Positions 8,788 to 19,600 of a stretch of 64,000 bases of DNA are shown one piece after another. Location of the stretch: NCBI RefSeq assembly GCF_042695135.1, contig NZ_CP170547.1, positions 1,550,001 through 1,614,000 of the forward strand. Reading direction: 5' to 3'. A program made the position numbers and the translations under genes. Numbering within the stretch: position 1 is the first letter of the stretch; each line of letters opens with the position of its first letter. The notes beneath the pieces are model-generated. The model had not been told where the DNA came from. It made no database searches and saw only the letters and a list, made by a program, of their open reading frames with translations. The DNA is from Epilithonimonas sp042695135 (GTDB lineage: Bacteria; Bacteroidota; Bacteroidia; Flavobacteriales; Weeksellaceae).

Positions 8788-9165
8788 ATGAAAAGAATCA
8801 TTACCGCAGTAATTTTGACAATTATTTTTTCATGTTCAAAAAACGAAAATTCCGGGAATAAAGAGGTTCTTGTCCGAGAAGAAGTTCCGGTAGCAAAAAC
8901 TGTAACAGATCCAATTGCCGAAGGAAAGTTACTGGTGGAAGGTTCGGATTGTCTTGGTTGTCATCAATTAAATGAAAGGATGATCGGTCCATCGTATAAA
9001 GAAGTTGCGGACAAATATGAAAACACACCGGAAAATGTGGAAATGTTGGCGGATAAAATCATCAAAGGAAGCTCCGGAGTTTGGGGTGATGTTCCAATGC
9101 CGGCTCACGGATTCAGTAAGGAGAATGCGAAGTTTATGGTGCAATATATTTTATCTTCGAAATAA
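8788..9165 (+). CDS. Small c-type cytochrome lipoprotein
   Basis: A 125-aa monohaem cytochrome c. The start at 8788 gives a lipoprotein signal with lipobox IIFSC (Cys16). The earlier ATG at 8752 adds 12 residues, lies inside the previous gene's terminator, and is rejected. Haem binding: CLGCH at residues 55-59, with a likely axial Met in VPMPAHGFSKENAKFM. The fold resembles the small c-551/c-552 class, in which the protein carries electrons in the periplasm. Here it is probably tethered to a membrane by lipid. No oxidase or reductase gene lies next to it, so its partner is not known. Confidence 0.88.
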   Translation: MKRIITAVILTIIFSCSKNENSGNKEVLVREEVPVAKTVTDPIAEGKLLVEGSDCLGCHQLNERMIGPSYKEVADKYENTPENVEMLADKIIKGSSGVWGDVPMPAHGFSKENAKFMVQYILSSK

Positions 9166-9188
9166 AACTTAAAATCAATATTAAATAT

Positions 9189-9216
9189 AAGACAGTTTTC
9201 CAAGCTGTCTTTTTTA
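9189..9216 (+). terminator. Terminator of the cytochrome c gene
   Basis: AAGACAG / CTGTCTT hairpin followed by T6, just downstream of the stop at 9165. Confidence 0.75.
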
Positions 9217-9251
9217 TGTCTCTTTAGAGAATTTGATTAACTTTAAGAAAT

Positions 9252-11398
9252 TTGAATTTTATGAAAGTACTTCTTAAATCGCTAATTTTTGTTTCAGCTT
9301 CATTTTTCGCTCAGGAACATCAATACGATTATACTTTGTTCACAAACAGTCTGATGAAAGATAATTTCTTCTATGGAAATGTCAAATTTTCGGGAAATTC
9401 TTCTATTAAAAATCAGAATTCCAAATTATTGGTAGATAAAAACGAATTCCATTCTCCGGGAAATTCTCTCTTGCTGGATTACAAAAATGCAAAAAAAGGA
9501 AAGTGGGAAGCCTTAATAGAATATGAGGAAGTAAGAGGAAAGGATTTTTTTAATAAAGCTAATTTCCTAAGTTTTTGGATTAAATCTAAGAAAAGTGAAT
9601 CCAATGTTTTACCAACAATTAAACTTCAAAAAACAGACGGAACTTTTTCGAAATCAATTAATATAAAATTGACAAAAAAGAATCAATGGGAAAATATTCT
9701 GATTGATATTTCAAGTCTTGATGTTTCTGTTAAAGATGATCCAAAATTGATAAAGGCAATCGTTTTCTCTCAACCTGAAAAGTCTGATGCTGATAACAAA
9801 ATCTGGCTGGACGATATTGCCTTCATCGATTCAAAAGAAAAGAAAACAATTTCTGAAACACCGAATATTTCTTCTGCCAAAGGTTACATGAACATGTTGA
9901 CCTGAAATGGAGCCCAATCACAGATAACAATATCAGATATGTGAAGATCTATCGTGCTGAAAATGGAAAAGATTTTAAACCGGTCGGAATTCAGGATTCT
10001 TATATTGATAGATTTGCAGATTTTACCAACGAAACAGGAAAAAAATATTTTTATAAAATCAGTTTCTTAGACAAACTTTTCAACGAATCCAAACTTTCAG
10101 AAGTAGTTTCAACTGAAACCAAAAATATGTCTGATGAAGAATTGATGACAATGGTTCAGGAAGCGTCCTTCAATTATTATTGGGATGGCGCAGAAACGGA
10201 AAGCGGATTGTCAAAAGAAAACACAAACGGAAGACAGAATATGATTGCAACCGGAGCTTCAGGTTTCGGAATTATGGCTCTGATTGCAGGAACAGAACGA
10301 GGTTTTATCTCAAGAAAAGAATCAGTTGAACGTTTTACAAAAATCATCAATTTCTTAGAAAAAGCAGATAAATACCACGGTGCAGTCGCTCATTTCATCG
10401 ATGGAAAAACGGGAAAAACCGAAGCTTTTTTTGGAAAGAAAGACAATGGGGCCGATCTGGTGGAAACTTCGTTTTTAGTCCAAGGTTTGCTGGCTGCACA
10501 TCAATACTTTAATAAAGATAATACAGAAGAAAAAAACATACAAACAAAAATCGACAGGTTCTGGAAAGGAATAGAGTGGGATTGGTTCAAACAAACGCCA
10601 GATAGTAAATATCTCTATTGGCATTGGTCGCCGGATCAGGGTTGGGTGATCAATCATAACCTCATTGGCTGGAATGAGACGATGGTGACCTATCTTCTGG
10701 CAATTGCCTCACCAACGCATTCTGTTCCGGCGAGTATGTACTATTCAGGCTGGGCAAGTCAGGAAAAACGCGCGCAGGATTACCGTAAGGATTGGGGCAA
10801 TTCTAATGAAGGCGCCATGTACACCAACGGAAATACCTATTACGGAATCAAGCTGGATGTAGGCGTCAACAAAGGCGGTCCGCTGTTTTTCGCCCATTAT
10901 TCTTTTATGGGATATGATCCTCACGGTTTGACGGATAGATACACCAACTATTTCACAAACAATCAGAATATTGCCAAAATTAATTATCTCTATTGTGTTG
11001 AAAATCCGAAAAAACAAAAAGGTTATGGCAAAGACGGCTGGGGATTAACAGCCTCCGACGGACCAAACGGTTACAATCCGGATGAGCCTGTGGAAAGAGA
11101 GGATACCGGGAAACTGACACCAACCGGAGCAATCGCTTCTTTCCCATACACACCAACCGAATCTCTGGCAGTTTTGAAGAATTTCTATCTTAATTATGGC
11201 GATTTTCTTTGGGGAGAATATGGTTTCCGGGATTCATTTGATCTCAATAACAACTGGTGTTCACCGATTTTCATGGGTCTGAATCAGGCGCCGATGACCG
11301 TGATGATAGAGAATTACCGAACCGGGCTGATCTGGAATCTTTTTATGAGCCATCCTGATGTGAAAAAAGGAATCCAAAAATTAGATAAAGAAAAATAA
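9252..11398 (+). pseudogene. Glucoamylase-like secreted protein, broken by a -1 frameshift
   Basis: Two open pieces make one protein. Piece 1 (9252-9905, 217 aa) has a signal peptide ending FFAQ and a beta-sandwich-like region that could bind carbohydrate (inference). Piece 2 is open in another frame from at least 9884 to 11398, about 500 aa. It starts with an FN3-like strand (HEHVDLKWSP) and continues into a catalytic domain of the Bacteroidetes glucoamylase family, with EASFNYYWDGAE, GASGFGIMALIAG, LIGWNETM and GPLFFAHYSFMG. At 9883-9890 piece 1 reads GYMNMLT-stop. Adding one C after TAC would read GY-HEHVDLKW and restore a single protein of roughly 715 aa. Either the gene is inactive or one base is missing from the assembly. 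The GTG at 9941 is unlikely to be a real start. Confidence 0.82.
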
Positions 11399-11411
11399 TT
11401 TATTAAACAAA

Positions 11412-11446
11412 AAACCCTTTCAAGTATAAACTTTGAAAGGGTTTCG
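11412..11446. terminator. Bidirectional terminator between convergent genes
   Basis: AAACCCTTTCAA / TTGAAAGGGTTT, a 12-bp inverted repeat with an A run before and T-rich sequence after. It sits between the glucoamylase-like gene and the minus-strand paralogue array. Confidence 0.75.
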
Positions 11447-11476
11447 TTTAAAATAATTATGGATAAAAATTAAACT

Positions 11477-12376
11477 TTATTTCAAACGATTAATTGTAAG
11501 AACTGTTCGCGAAGAATTTCCTGTGGAACCAGATGGTATGAATGACTGATACAAATGGAAATTGTTGTTTACCGCATCCAAAGCGAAAGAAATAGTTGCT
11601 CCTGATGACGGTACTATCAATGCTTCCTGAAAGTAACCTGTTTTCCGGCTATCGTTAGCTTCGCCATTTCCAAATCCGTCTGCGTTTTCGCCTGCATAGC
11701 CATAGATGATCCCCGGCTGGTAATCGTAGAGATTTCCGTTTATTGTAAACCGCACATTAACTTGGTTATTATCATTAAGACCTTTAAAGATCCCGACAAC
11801 TTTCAGATTGATAGAATAAACACCTTCCGGCAGCGTTATCGTATTCGCCACATCATCAACAGTTATTCCGGTAATGGTATTGATATAATTTTCCGAATTG
11901 TTGGGCGCAGTATCACTTACTGCAGAAAAATCTAATGCGGTGGTAGAGCCGGCATTATAAATTTTGTCTACAATCGGCAAGCGTAAAAATTGCCCCAGAG
12001 AAGAAGGATTGGTTTTTACACCTACTTCTCCCGTAGTTTTATCCATTGCTAAAAACTGGGTAAAAGTTGTCGTGGGCTGTTCTTTTAAGCTTGTGATTCT
12101 CAACACATCATTTGCCGCGTCAACATCCAGTTTGTAATTGGGATTGGTTTGATTAATCCCAACATTGGCATTGGCATCAATCGTTATTTTCGGGGTATTA
12201 TTTGTGGTGAGTGAGATGTTATTTGTGGAGTTCCATTGGATGCCGGTGTCATCATCACCAATAGCCAGAGTAATTTTTGGCTGTGCAAAATTATTGTTGC
12301 TTTCTTTATAAATTCCCACTTGTGATTTGGCGGAAATAATCAATAATAAAGAACCGATTACATATATTTTTTTCAT
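11477..12376 (-). CDS. Exported protein of unknown function, array copy 3
   Basis: A 299-aa protein with a signal peptide (about residues 1-18, ending AKS). It is the promoter-distal member of a three-gene tandem array. The N-terminal half has the repeated VGI..-(S/T)NP element seen in Bacteroidetes tail-fibre-like and adhesin-like proteins: SQVGIYKESNN and later NVGINQTNPNYKLDVDAAND, separated by a DTGIQW segment. The C-terminal half (about 125-299) is beta-rich, with GVYSINLKVVG, a KTGYFQEAL strand and the ending SRTVLTINRLK. It resembles a C1q/TNF-like jelly roll, which is inference from pattern only. No T9SS tail. The gap to copy 2 is 5 bp, so co-transcription is likely. Confidence 0.8.
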   Translation of the reverse strand: MKKIYVIGSLLLIISAKSQVGIYKESNNNFAQPKITLAIGDDDTGIQWNSTNNISLTTNNTPKITIDANANVGINQTNPNYKLDVDAANDVLRITSLKEQPTTTFTQFLAMDKTTGEVGVKTNPSSLGQFLRLPIVDKIYNAGSTTALDFSAVSDTAPNNSENYINTITGITVDDVANTITLPEGVYSINLKVVGIFKGLNDNNQVNVRFTINGNLYDYQPGIIYGYAGENADGFGNGEANDSRKTGYFQEALIVPSSGATISFALDAVNNNFHLYQSFIPSGSTGNSSRTVLTINRLK

Positions 12377-12381
12377 CTTGA

Positions 12382-13251
12382 TTATAGTCTTTCTAATATT
12401 AATACGTTTCTGTGTATATCACTGTATGAGAATTCCATATTGAAAGGGCTATCCTTGACATCTATTTTAAATCTAATTGAATTACTGGGAGCTGTAAATT
12501 TTATAACATCCGTATAATAACCCGTTTTGTCGGTAGCATCAGTATTGGACCAGTTAGAAATGATCCCTTCTGAATATGAATAATCTACGAAAGCGCCCCC
12601 TGTAGAAGTTGTCATTCCTACATCTACTCTTTGGGTGTCATTTCCGGTTAGAAATCCGCCGCATAATTTCAGAATAATTTTATACGTTCCGGGAGGGATG
12701 TTGTTAATCTCATTAGTTGCGATCGTTATTGGATAGCTTATAAAATCATCACTGATCGTATTAACATAATTTGGAAAAGCAGCAAGTCCAGAAGGTGCAG
12801 GTATGCTTGAGCCGCCTGTATTGAACTGAATGCTGGAAGCAGAATTTGCAACATAATTGTTTGCAACTATCGGCACTCTTAGAATTTGTCCTGCTTTCGG
12901 CTGGATAGTTGTTTTATAAATATCTCCATTCGCCTTATCATATACCAGATAATAAGGATCTGAAGAGGTTAATGTTTTTAAATTATTAAGTTTAATAAAA
13001 TCATTATTGGCATTGATGTCCAAAATTTTTGCAGGAGCCTCTTTATTGATTCCTATATTCCCGTTTTGTAATATCTTTAAACGGTTTGTATTTGCTGTCA
13101 CAATAGAAAGTTCATCTTCCTGATTTCTTTCCAGTCCGCTGTTATCATCACCAATGGATAGAGTTACCTGTGGATTGGATGTGTTAATTCCTATCTGCGC
13201 GTGTGCTAAATATGCTGTAGCTGCAAAAAGTATCGTATATAATTTTTTCAT
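12382..13251 (-). CDS. Exported protein of unknown function, array copy 2
   Basis: A 289-aa paralogue of its two neighbours. Signal peptide residues 1-18 (ending LAHA). QIGINTSNPQVTLSIGDDNSG and NIGINKEAPAKILDINA form the doubled N-terminal element. The beta-rich C-terminal half has GTYKIILKLCGG, a DKTGYYTDVIKF strand and the ending HRNVLILERL. It keeps the same element order as copies 1 and 3 but has diverged strongly, so the duplication is not recent. It starts 13 bp downstream of copy 1. No catalytic motif, sorting domain or membrane segment after the signal peptide. The sequence suggests a structural surface or binding protein, but function is unknown. Confidence 0.8.
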   Translation of the reverse strand: MKKLYTILFAATAYLAHAQIGINTSNPQVTLSIGDDNSGLERNQEDELSIVTANTNRLKILQNGNIGINKEAPAKILDINANNDFIKLNNLKTLTSSDPYYLVYDKANGDIYKTTIQPKAGQILRVPIVANNYVANSASSIQFNTGGSSIPAPSGLAAFPNYVNTISDDFISYPITIATNEINNIPPGTYKIILKLCGGFLTGNDTQRVDVGMTTSTGGAFVDYSYSEGIISNWSNTDATDKTGYYTDVIKFTAPSNSIRFKIDVKDSPFNMEFSYSDIHRNVLILERL

Positions 13252-13264
13252 TTGTGTAAGAATT

Positions 13265-14185
13265 TTATTTTAATCTTTCAATTAGGATGATGCTTCTCAT
13301 AACATTATCAGAATAATAAGGCGAAAGATTAGATTGAGAACTTGTACTATTAGGTCCGGTTTGTTTTACATAGATAAAATCCAGTTTGCTTGGTGAGGAT
13401 AGATTTACTGTTTCGGTGAAATAACCTGTTTTCAGTTGGTTTCCGTCTCCATAATTCACGCCGTTTGCAAAGGAATATTCACCATTATTTACAGATAATT
13501 TTATATCGATGGAATTATTTTTATGATGTCCTGTAAAATTTGAAACTAATTTTAAAGTAATTCTGTAAACACCGGCAGGCAGTTGGATTTGATCTGTGGT
13601 TCTTGCCAGTGTACCGTTTCCAGCAGCCAAACTCTGACCATATAAAAAGGAAGAACCTGTAATGTTATTAATATAGTTGGGGGTTGCCGCAGGTGCATCG
13701 GGCGTTGCAGATTGTGGATTGAACTCAAACCTTACAGGTGTTTCTACAAGGCTGAAAGAATTGCCGGCAATGTTAACATCAGGTTTTACCACGATGCGCA
13801 TCACTTGTCCTCCTACATATACATTTGCATCGTCTATATAGCCGCTTTCTCCATTTAGAGGATTTTGTTTCAGCGGATAGGGTAGAAAAGGATTGGGATT
13901 TGGTACAGATAGTAGATTGGAGATTCGCAAAAAGTTGTTTCCGGCATCTACATCTAAGATTTTTGTCGGGTTTACATTATTGATGCCAACATTTGCTTGG
14001 TCTACAGTAATAGCATTAGTGCTATTGCTAACAATGGAAATTTTATTGGAAGAGTGGTGCTGTATTCCCGTGCTGTTGTCCTTAATACTCATCGTAAGAG
14101 CGGGATTGCTAGTTCCAATTCCCACCTGTGTGTAAGCATAGGATATGCAGCCTAAGATCAATACTGAGGATATTGTTTTTTTCAT
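13265..14185 (-). CDS. Exported protein of unknown function, array copy 1
   Basis: A 306-aa first gene of the array. Signal peptide about residues 1-19. TQVGIGTSNPALTMSIKDNSTG is followed by NVGINNVNPTKILDVDAGNN, the same doubled element as in copies 2 and 3. Then comes a beta-rich region with GVYRITLKLVSNF, LKTGYFTETVNL and the ending MRSIILIERLK. The 237-bp gap to lysS must hold the array promoter, but I find no exact TAnnTTTG box on the minus strand there. Together the three genes would deliver three related exported proteins from one message. Confidence 0.8.
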   Translation of the reverse strand: MKKTISSVLILGCISYAYTQVGIGTSNPALTMSIKDNSTGIQHHSSNKISIVSNSTNAITVDQANVGINNVNPTKILDVDAGNNFLRISNLLSVPNPNPFLPYPLKQNPLNGESGYIDDANVYVGGQVMRIVVKPDVNIAGNSFSLVETPVRFEFNPQSATPDAPAATPNYINNITGSSFLYGQSLAAGNGTLARTTDQIQLPAGVYRITLKLVSNFTGHHKNNSIDIKLSVNNGEYSFANGVNYGDGNQLKTGYFTETVNLSSPSKLDFIYVKQTGPNSTSSQSNLSPYYSDNVMRSIILIERLK

Positions 14186-14393
14186 ACAAAGTGTGTTTTT
14201 TGTGTTTTTGGCCTGAAAGATTAATTTTAAATTAAATTTTCAAACCTGTCAAAGATAGTATTATTATTTAAACAAAAAATAAAAATATAAAAAAATATAT
14301 TATGTTAAATTAAATATATGATTAAAAATAAATTTTTCATAGATAACCTTATATTGTTGTGTTTTTTTAGATTATCAATTATTCAGAATAAAC

Positions 14394-14401
14394 TATCTTT
14401 G
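14394..14401 (+). promoter_or_regulatory. -7 promoter box of lysS
   Basis: TATCTTTG matches TAnnTTTG and ends 20 bp before the lysS ATG at 14422. Confidence 0.6.
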
Positions 14402-14421
14402 CATCTTTTAAATGTTAAAAA

Positions 14422-16122
14422 ATGTCACTATCTGAACAGGAAATTATCCGCCGCGAAAAATTACAAAAGCTTACCAATTTGGGAATCGATGCATTCCCGG
14501 CTGCTGAATACAAAATCACAGATTCCACAAAATCTATAAAACAGAATTTTGAAGAAGGAAAAAAGGTGGTCATTGCCGGAAGACTAATGTCCAGAAGGAT
14601 TCAGGGGAAAGCAAGTTTTGCAGAATTACAGGATTCTGAAGGTAAGATCCAGGTTTATTTTAACCGGGACGAGATCTGTACTGGTGAAGACAAAACATTA
14701 TACAACGAGGTTTACAAACATCTTTTAGACATCGGTGATATCATCGGGATAGAAGGAGAATTATTCAACACACAGGTTGGAGAAATGACCGTGAAAGTTG
14801 AAAACTTCACTTTGCTTACCAAATCGCTTCGTCCGCTTCCGCTTCCAAAAGTAGATGCAGAAGGAAATGTTTTCGATGCTTTCAACGATCCGGAATTGCG
14901 TTACAGACAGCGTTATGCAGATTTGATCGTAAACCCTCACGTCAAAGAAGTTTTTGTTAAAAGAACAAAACTCTACACAGCGATGAGAACCTTCTTCAAT
15001 GATGCCGGGTATTTTGAGGTAGAAACGCCTGTTTTGCAATCGATTCCTGGTGGAGCTGCGGCGAGACCATTTATCACACATCACAACGCTCTTGATATCC
15101 CATTATATTTAAGAATTGCAAACGAATTATATCTGAAAAGATTGATCGTCGGTGGATTTGACGGCGTTTATGAATTCTCAAAGAACTTCAGAAACGAAGG
15201 CATGGACAGAACACATAATCCGGAATTCACCGTAATGGAAATCTATGTGGCTTACAAAGATTACAACTGGATGATGGATTTTACGGAAAAATTATTGGAA
15301 TTCTGTGCAACTCAGGTCAACGGAACCACAACCGCACAATTCGGAGATCAGGAAATTAATTTTAAAGCACCTTTCGCAAGAGTTTCCATGACAGAAGCGA
15401 TCCTGAAGTATACAGGTTTTGATATTACAGGAAAGTCTGAGCAGGAATTATTTGACTTCGCAAAATCTATCGGAATTGAAGTTGATGAAACAATGGGTAA
15501 AGGGAAATTGATTGATGAGATTTTCGGAGAGAAGTGTGAAGGCAACTTCATCCAGCCAACGTTCATCACAGATTATCCTGTTGAGATGTCACCCTTGACC
15601 AAAAAGCACAGAAGTCAGGAAGGTTTGACCGAGCGTTTCGAATTGATGGTTTGCGGAAAAGAAATCGCAAATGCTTACTCAGAGCTTAATGACCCAATCG
15701 ATCAGAGAGAGCGTTTTGAAGATCAGTTGAAATTAGCTGAAAAAGGTGATGATGAAGCTGGACAATTTATTGATGAAGATTTCTTAAGAGCTCTAGAATA
15801 CGGAATGCCGCCAACTTCAGGTATGGGAATCGGAATGGACAGATTGATTATGTTCCTGACCAATAATGCATCTATTCAGGAAGTTCTTTTCTTCCCACAA
15901 ATGAGACCTGAAAAAGTAGTTCCTAAAGTAGAATTGGGAGAAGATGAAAAAGTAATCCTCGAGGTTCTTGGTTCTCAAGAAGCGCCATTCGAGCTTAACG
16001 AGGTGAAAACCCGTTCTCAACTTTCTGGCAAGAAATGGGATAAGGCTTCCAAAGTTTTGATCAAAAATAATTTGGTAAAAGTTGATAAAATCGATGAGGT
16101 TTTGTGGATGAAATTAGTTTAA
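14422..16122 (+). CDS. lysS: Lysyl-tRNA synthetase, class II
   Basis: Charges tRNA-Lys. 566 aa. The N-terminal OB-fold anticodon domain (about 55-165) contains GRLMSRRIQGKASFAELQD. The class II core follows with motif 1 region FNDAGYFEVETPVLQSIPGG, motif 2 FRNEGMDRTHNPEFT and motif 3 GMGIGMDRLIM. The last about 65 residues after the core (DEKVILEVLGSQEAPFEL to VLWMKLV) are an extra small, winged-helix-like C-terminal extension, as seen in Bacteroidetes LysS (recollection). Single gene, with its own promoter and terminator. Confidence 0.97.
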   Translation: MSLSEQEIIRREKLQKLTNLGIDAFPAAEYKITDSTKSIKQNFEEGKKVVIAGRLMSRRIQGKASFAELQDSEGKIQVYFNRDEICTGEDKTLYNEVYKHLLDIGDIIGIEGELFNTQVGEMTVKVENFTLLTKSLRPLPLPKVDAEGNVFDAFNDPELRYRQRYADLIVNPHVKEVFVKRTKLYTAMRTFFNDAGYFEVETPVLQSIPGGAAARPFITHHNALDIPLYLRIANELYLKRLIVGGFDGVYEFSKNFRNEGMDRTHNPEFTVMEIYVAYKDYNWMMDFTEKLLEFCATQVNGTTTAQFGDQEINFKAPFARVSMTEAILKYTGFDITGKSEQELFDFAKSIGIEVDETMGKGKLIDEIFGEKCEGNFIQPTFITDYPVEMSPLTKKHRSQEGLTERFELMVCGKEIANAYSELNDPIDQRERFEDQLKLAEKGDDEAGQFIDEDFLRALEYGMPPTSGMGIGMDRLIMFLTNNASIQEVLFFPQMRPEKVVPKVELGEDEKVILEVLGSQEAPFELNEVKTRSQLSGKKWDKASKVLIKNNLVKVDKIDEVLWMKLV

Positions 16123-16145
16123 AGATTTCTTAAAAATATTAATGA

Positions 16146-16172
16146 CCTCGCTTGTAAAAGCGAGGTTTTTTA
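16146..16172 (+). terminator. lysS terminator
   Basis: CCTCGCTT-GTAA-AAGCGAGG, an 8-bp perfect stem with a tetraloop, followed by T6. Confidence 0.85.
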
Positions 16173-16624
16173 TTGATTTAGCATCGATTTGTCAATATGT
16201 GTAACGAATTATTAATTTCGTGCGTTATGACAACATTTTCTTATTTTATTTTAGATTTATGTTTTTTAACTTTATGCCACTTAAAAGTTATGGTGATTTT
16301 ATAAATAAACTGATTTATGAAGTTTTTACTACATTCTTTATAGGGGTTTGTTTGAATGAAATTCATTTTTCTGAAATTCTCTTACTTCTATAGAATGTGT
16401 ATCTATATTTTACTGATTATAAAAAGTGGACTTAAATATGATGTATTGATTTTCAGTTATTTAATGATTTTTAATGTTAATTTAATTTTAACAAATAGTT
16501 ATCTAATATTAATTAAATGTAAATTATTAATAAAAATTAGTTTATTTTATTGATTTTTATTCTAATTATATTTTATATAATTGCTGAATTGGTAATTTGA
16601 AATCATTTTTCTTTCTTTTTTCAT
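16173..16624. other. AT-rich gap before gltB
   Basis: About 450 bp of very AT-rich sequence between the lysS terminator and the gltB promoter. The only open frame (16356-16553) has low-complexity Ile/Leu/Phe/Tyr/Lys composition and no convincing start signal, so I do not call it. A small inverted repeat, CGAATTA / TAATTTCG, lies near 16205-16220. Nothing else is recognised. Confidence 0.5.
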
Positions 16625-16632
16625 TAAATTTG
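16625..16632 (+). promoter_or_regulatory. -7 promoter box of gltBD
   Basis: TAAATTTG matches TAnnTTTG and ends 16 bp before the ATG at 16649. Confidence 0.55.
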
Positions 16633-16648
16633 ATAATATCCAAAAAGA

Positions 16649-19600
16649 ATGAAGATGAAAAGAGCTAAGAGGATCTCTCAAAATTCTAATCCAAAAAACC
16701 AAGGACTTTATTTACCCGAAACAGAATTCGATTCCTGTGGCGTCGGTTTTGTTGCTAATATCAAAGGTGTCAAAAGTTTCAAAATTGTTAGCGACGCAAT
16801 TACAATGCTTGAAAATATGGAGCATCGCGGTGCAACCGGCTACGAAAGTAATACTGGTGACGGCGCGGGAATCCAACTTCAAATCCCGCACGAGTTGCTT
16901 TACGACGAAGCTCTCAATTACGGAATCGACCTTCCCACACCAGGTCAATACGGACTCGGAATGCTTTTCTTTCCCCAGAATAATTTTATCAGACAAGAAT
17001 GCAAAGAAATCATTGAGCAGTCCGCTGAGAAATTAGGTCTTAAAATTTTAGGTTATCGTCCGGTTCCTGTCAATAATTTGGATCTTGGCGATTTGGCAAA
17101 AAGCGTAGAACCGGTAATGGAAATGCTTTTTATCGAACGTCCTTACGATACGGAAACTGAAAAAGACTTTGAGAGAAAACTCTTTGTTTTTAAGAATTAT
17201 ATTTCGCATCAGATTATGAGTGTGACCAGCAATGATCCTATTGGTTTCTACGTTGCCTCGTTCTCGTGTAAAAAATTAATTTATAAAGGGCAATTAAGAT
17301 CTGTCCAGATTCGAAATTATTTTAAAGATCTTACTGATCCGAGACTTCGTTCTGCTTTTGGAATGGTGCATTCCCGTTTTGCTACCAATACAAGTCCAAC
17401 CTGGAGTTTGGCGCAACCTTTCCGATTTTTAGCGCATAATGGTGAGATAAATACGATTGGCGGAAATCTCAATTGGCTTCGGTCATCCGAAAAAACATTC
17501 GAAAGTTCCAATTTCACAGCGCAGGAAATGGATATGATCTTGCCAATTACAAAACCCGGACAGTCGGATTCTTCTTATTTGGACAATATGGTCGAGTTGC
17601 TTTATCACTCTGGCAGGTCGCTTCCACATACAATGATGATGTTGATTCCAGAAGCCTGGGATGGTCACGACCAGATGGATTCTTACAAAAAAGATTTTTA
17701 TGAATTTCACGCCTGTATGATGGAGCCTTGGGATGGTCCAGCTTCTATTTCTTTTACCGATGGTGATATTATCGGAGCAACTCTGGACAGGAATGGACTT
17801 CGCCCTTCAAGATATTGCGTGACTTCGGATGATCGCGTGATTATGGCTTCGGAATCAGGAGCTTTGCCTGTCGATCCTCAAAAAGTCATTAAAAGAGGTC
17901 GTCTTCAGCCTGGAAAAATGTTCTTGGTTGATATGAAAAAAGGCGAAATCATCAGCGATGAAGAACTGAAAAAAGAAATTTGCACTTCTCAACCTTACCG
18001 AGATTGGCTGGATAAAATGAATATCAATATTAATGAATTGCCAAGTCCGAAAATCAGATTTAACAGTTTGCAGTCCGAAGATATTTTCAAATATCAAAAA
18101 GCGTTCGGATATTCCAGAGAAGATTTGGATATTGTTATCAAAGAAATGGCAGAATTTGGAAAAGAACCGATTGGCTCTATGGGTTTCGATGCGCCGTTAG
18201 CAGTTCTAAGTGAAAAGGCACAGCATTTAAGTTCTTATTTCAAACAATTATTTGCGCAGGTTACAAATCCGCCAATCGACCCGATCCGTGAAAAATTGGT
18301 AATGTCTCTCACAACGATTATCGGCGGAAGTGGAAATCTTTTGCAGGAAGATAAAAACTTTGCCCATTCCATCAAACTCGATAATCCGATTCTTAATAAT
18401 GAACAGTTGGAAAAACTTCGAAGTGTTGATACAGGGAAATTCCAGTCCAAAACAATTTATACTTATTTCAAAGCAGACGGAAAAGATGGAAATCTTAGAA
18501 AAGCAATTGACCGGATTTGCCGTTACGCAACAGATGCTGTAGATGATGGTTTTGAAGTGATTGTCCTTTCCGACCGTTCAATGGATTCTGGTCACGCAAC
18601 GATTCCTTCCCTTTTGGCTTGTTCGGCTGTTCATCACCATTTGATTCGAAAAGGTGTCCGCCGAAAAGTAGGTTTGGTGATGGAAGTTGGCGATGTTTGG
18701 GAGGTTCATCATTTTGCGGCATTGTTGGGATTTGGTGCTACGGCTATCAATCCTTATCTGGCTTTGGCAAGCATCAGGGAGATGTTTCATAAGAATGAAT
18801 TTGGTGAGGAAACTGACCTCGACCAATTAAAATACAATTACAAAAAAGCAGTCGGAGATGGATTGTTGAAGATATTTTCCAAAATGGGAATCTCAACTTT
18901 GCAATCTTATCACGGCGCACAGATTTTCGAAATTATCGGACTTGATAAAGCAGTTGTCAATACTTGTTTTACAGGAGCGATTTCCAGGATTAATGGTGTT
19001 GGTTTTGATGAAATTGCAAAAGAAGCTTTGGTCAAACATTTCAATGCCTTCGGAACTAGGCTTTCTCAAAAAGTTTTAGAACCAGGCGGAATTTACCAAT
19101 GGAAACCGGACAATGAATATCATCAGTTCAATCCGCAATCCATTCATCTTTTACAACAGGCAACTTGGAATGACCGTTATGATTTGTTTAAAAAATATTC
19201 AAGAACGGTCAATCAATTATCAGAGAAAGCGTCATTGTTAAGAGGTTTGATGGATTTTAAAAATGACAGGGAAGCAATTTCAATTGATGAAGTTGAGCCT
19301 TTAGAAAATATTTTAAAACGTTTTGCCACTGGCGCAATGTCTTTCGGTTCGATTTCCTGGGAAGCGCATACGACACTCGCGATTGCAATGAACAGGATTG
19401 GCGCAAAAAGCAATACGGGCGAAGGTGGAGAAGATGAAAATCGTTATACAATTAATGAAAATGGAGACGATATGCGTTCTGCAATCAAGCAGGTTGCTTC
19501 TGGAAGATTTGGTGTTACTGCAAGATATTTGGCTGAGGCTGAAGAGATTCAAATCAAAATGGCGCAAGGTGCAAAACCAGGCGAAGGTGGACAATTGCCG

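Noticed and set aside
16356..16553. 65-aa open frame in the AT-rich gap before gltB
   Set aside because: Low-complexity Ile/Leu/Phe/Tyr/Lys product typical of AT-rich non-coding DNA; no promoter box or ribosome-binding signal near its ATG.
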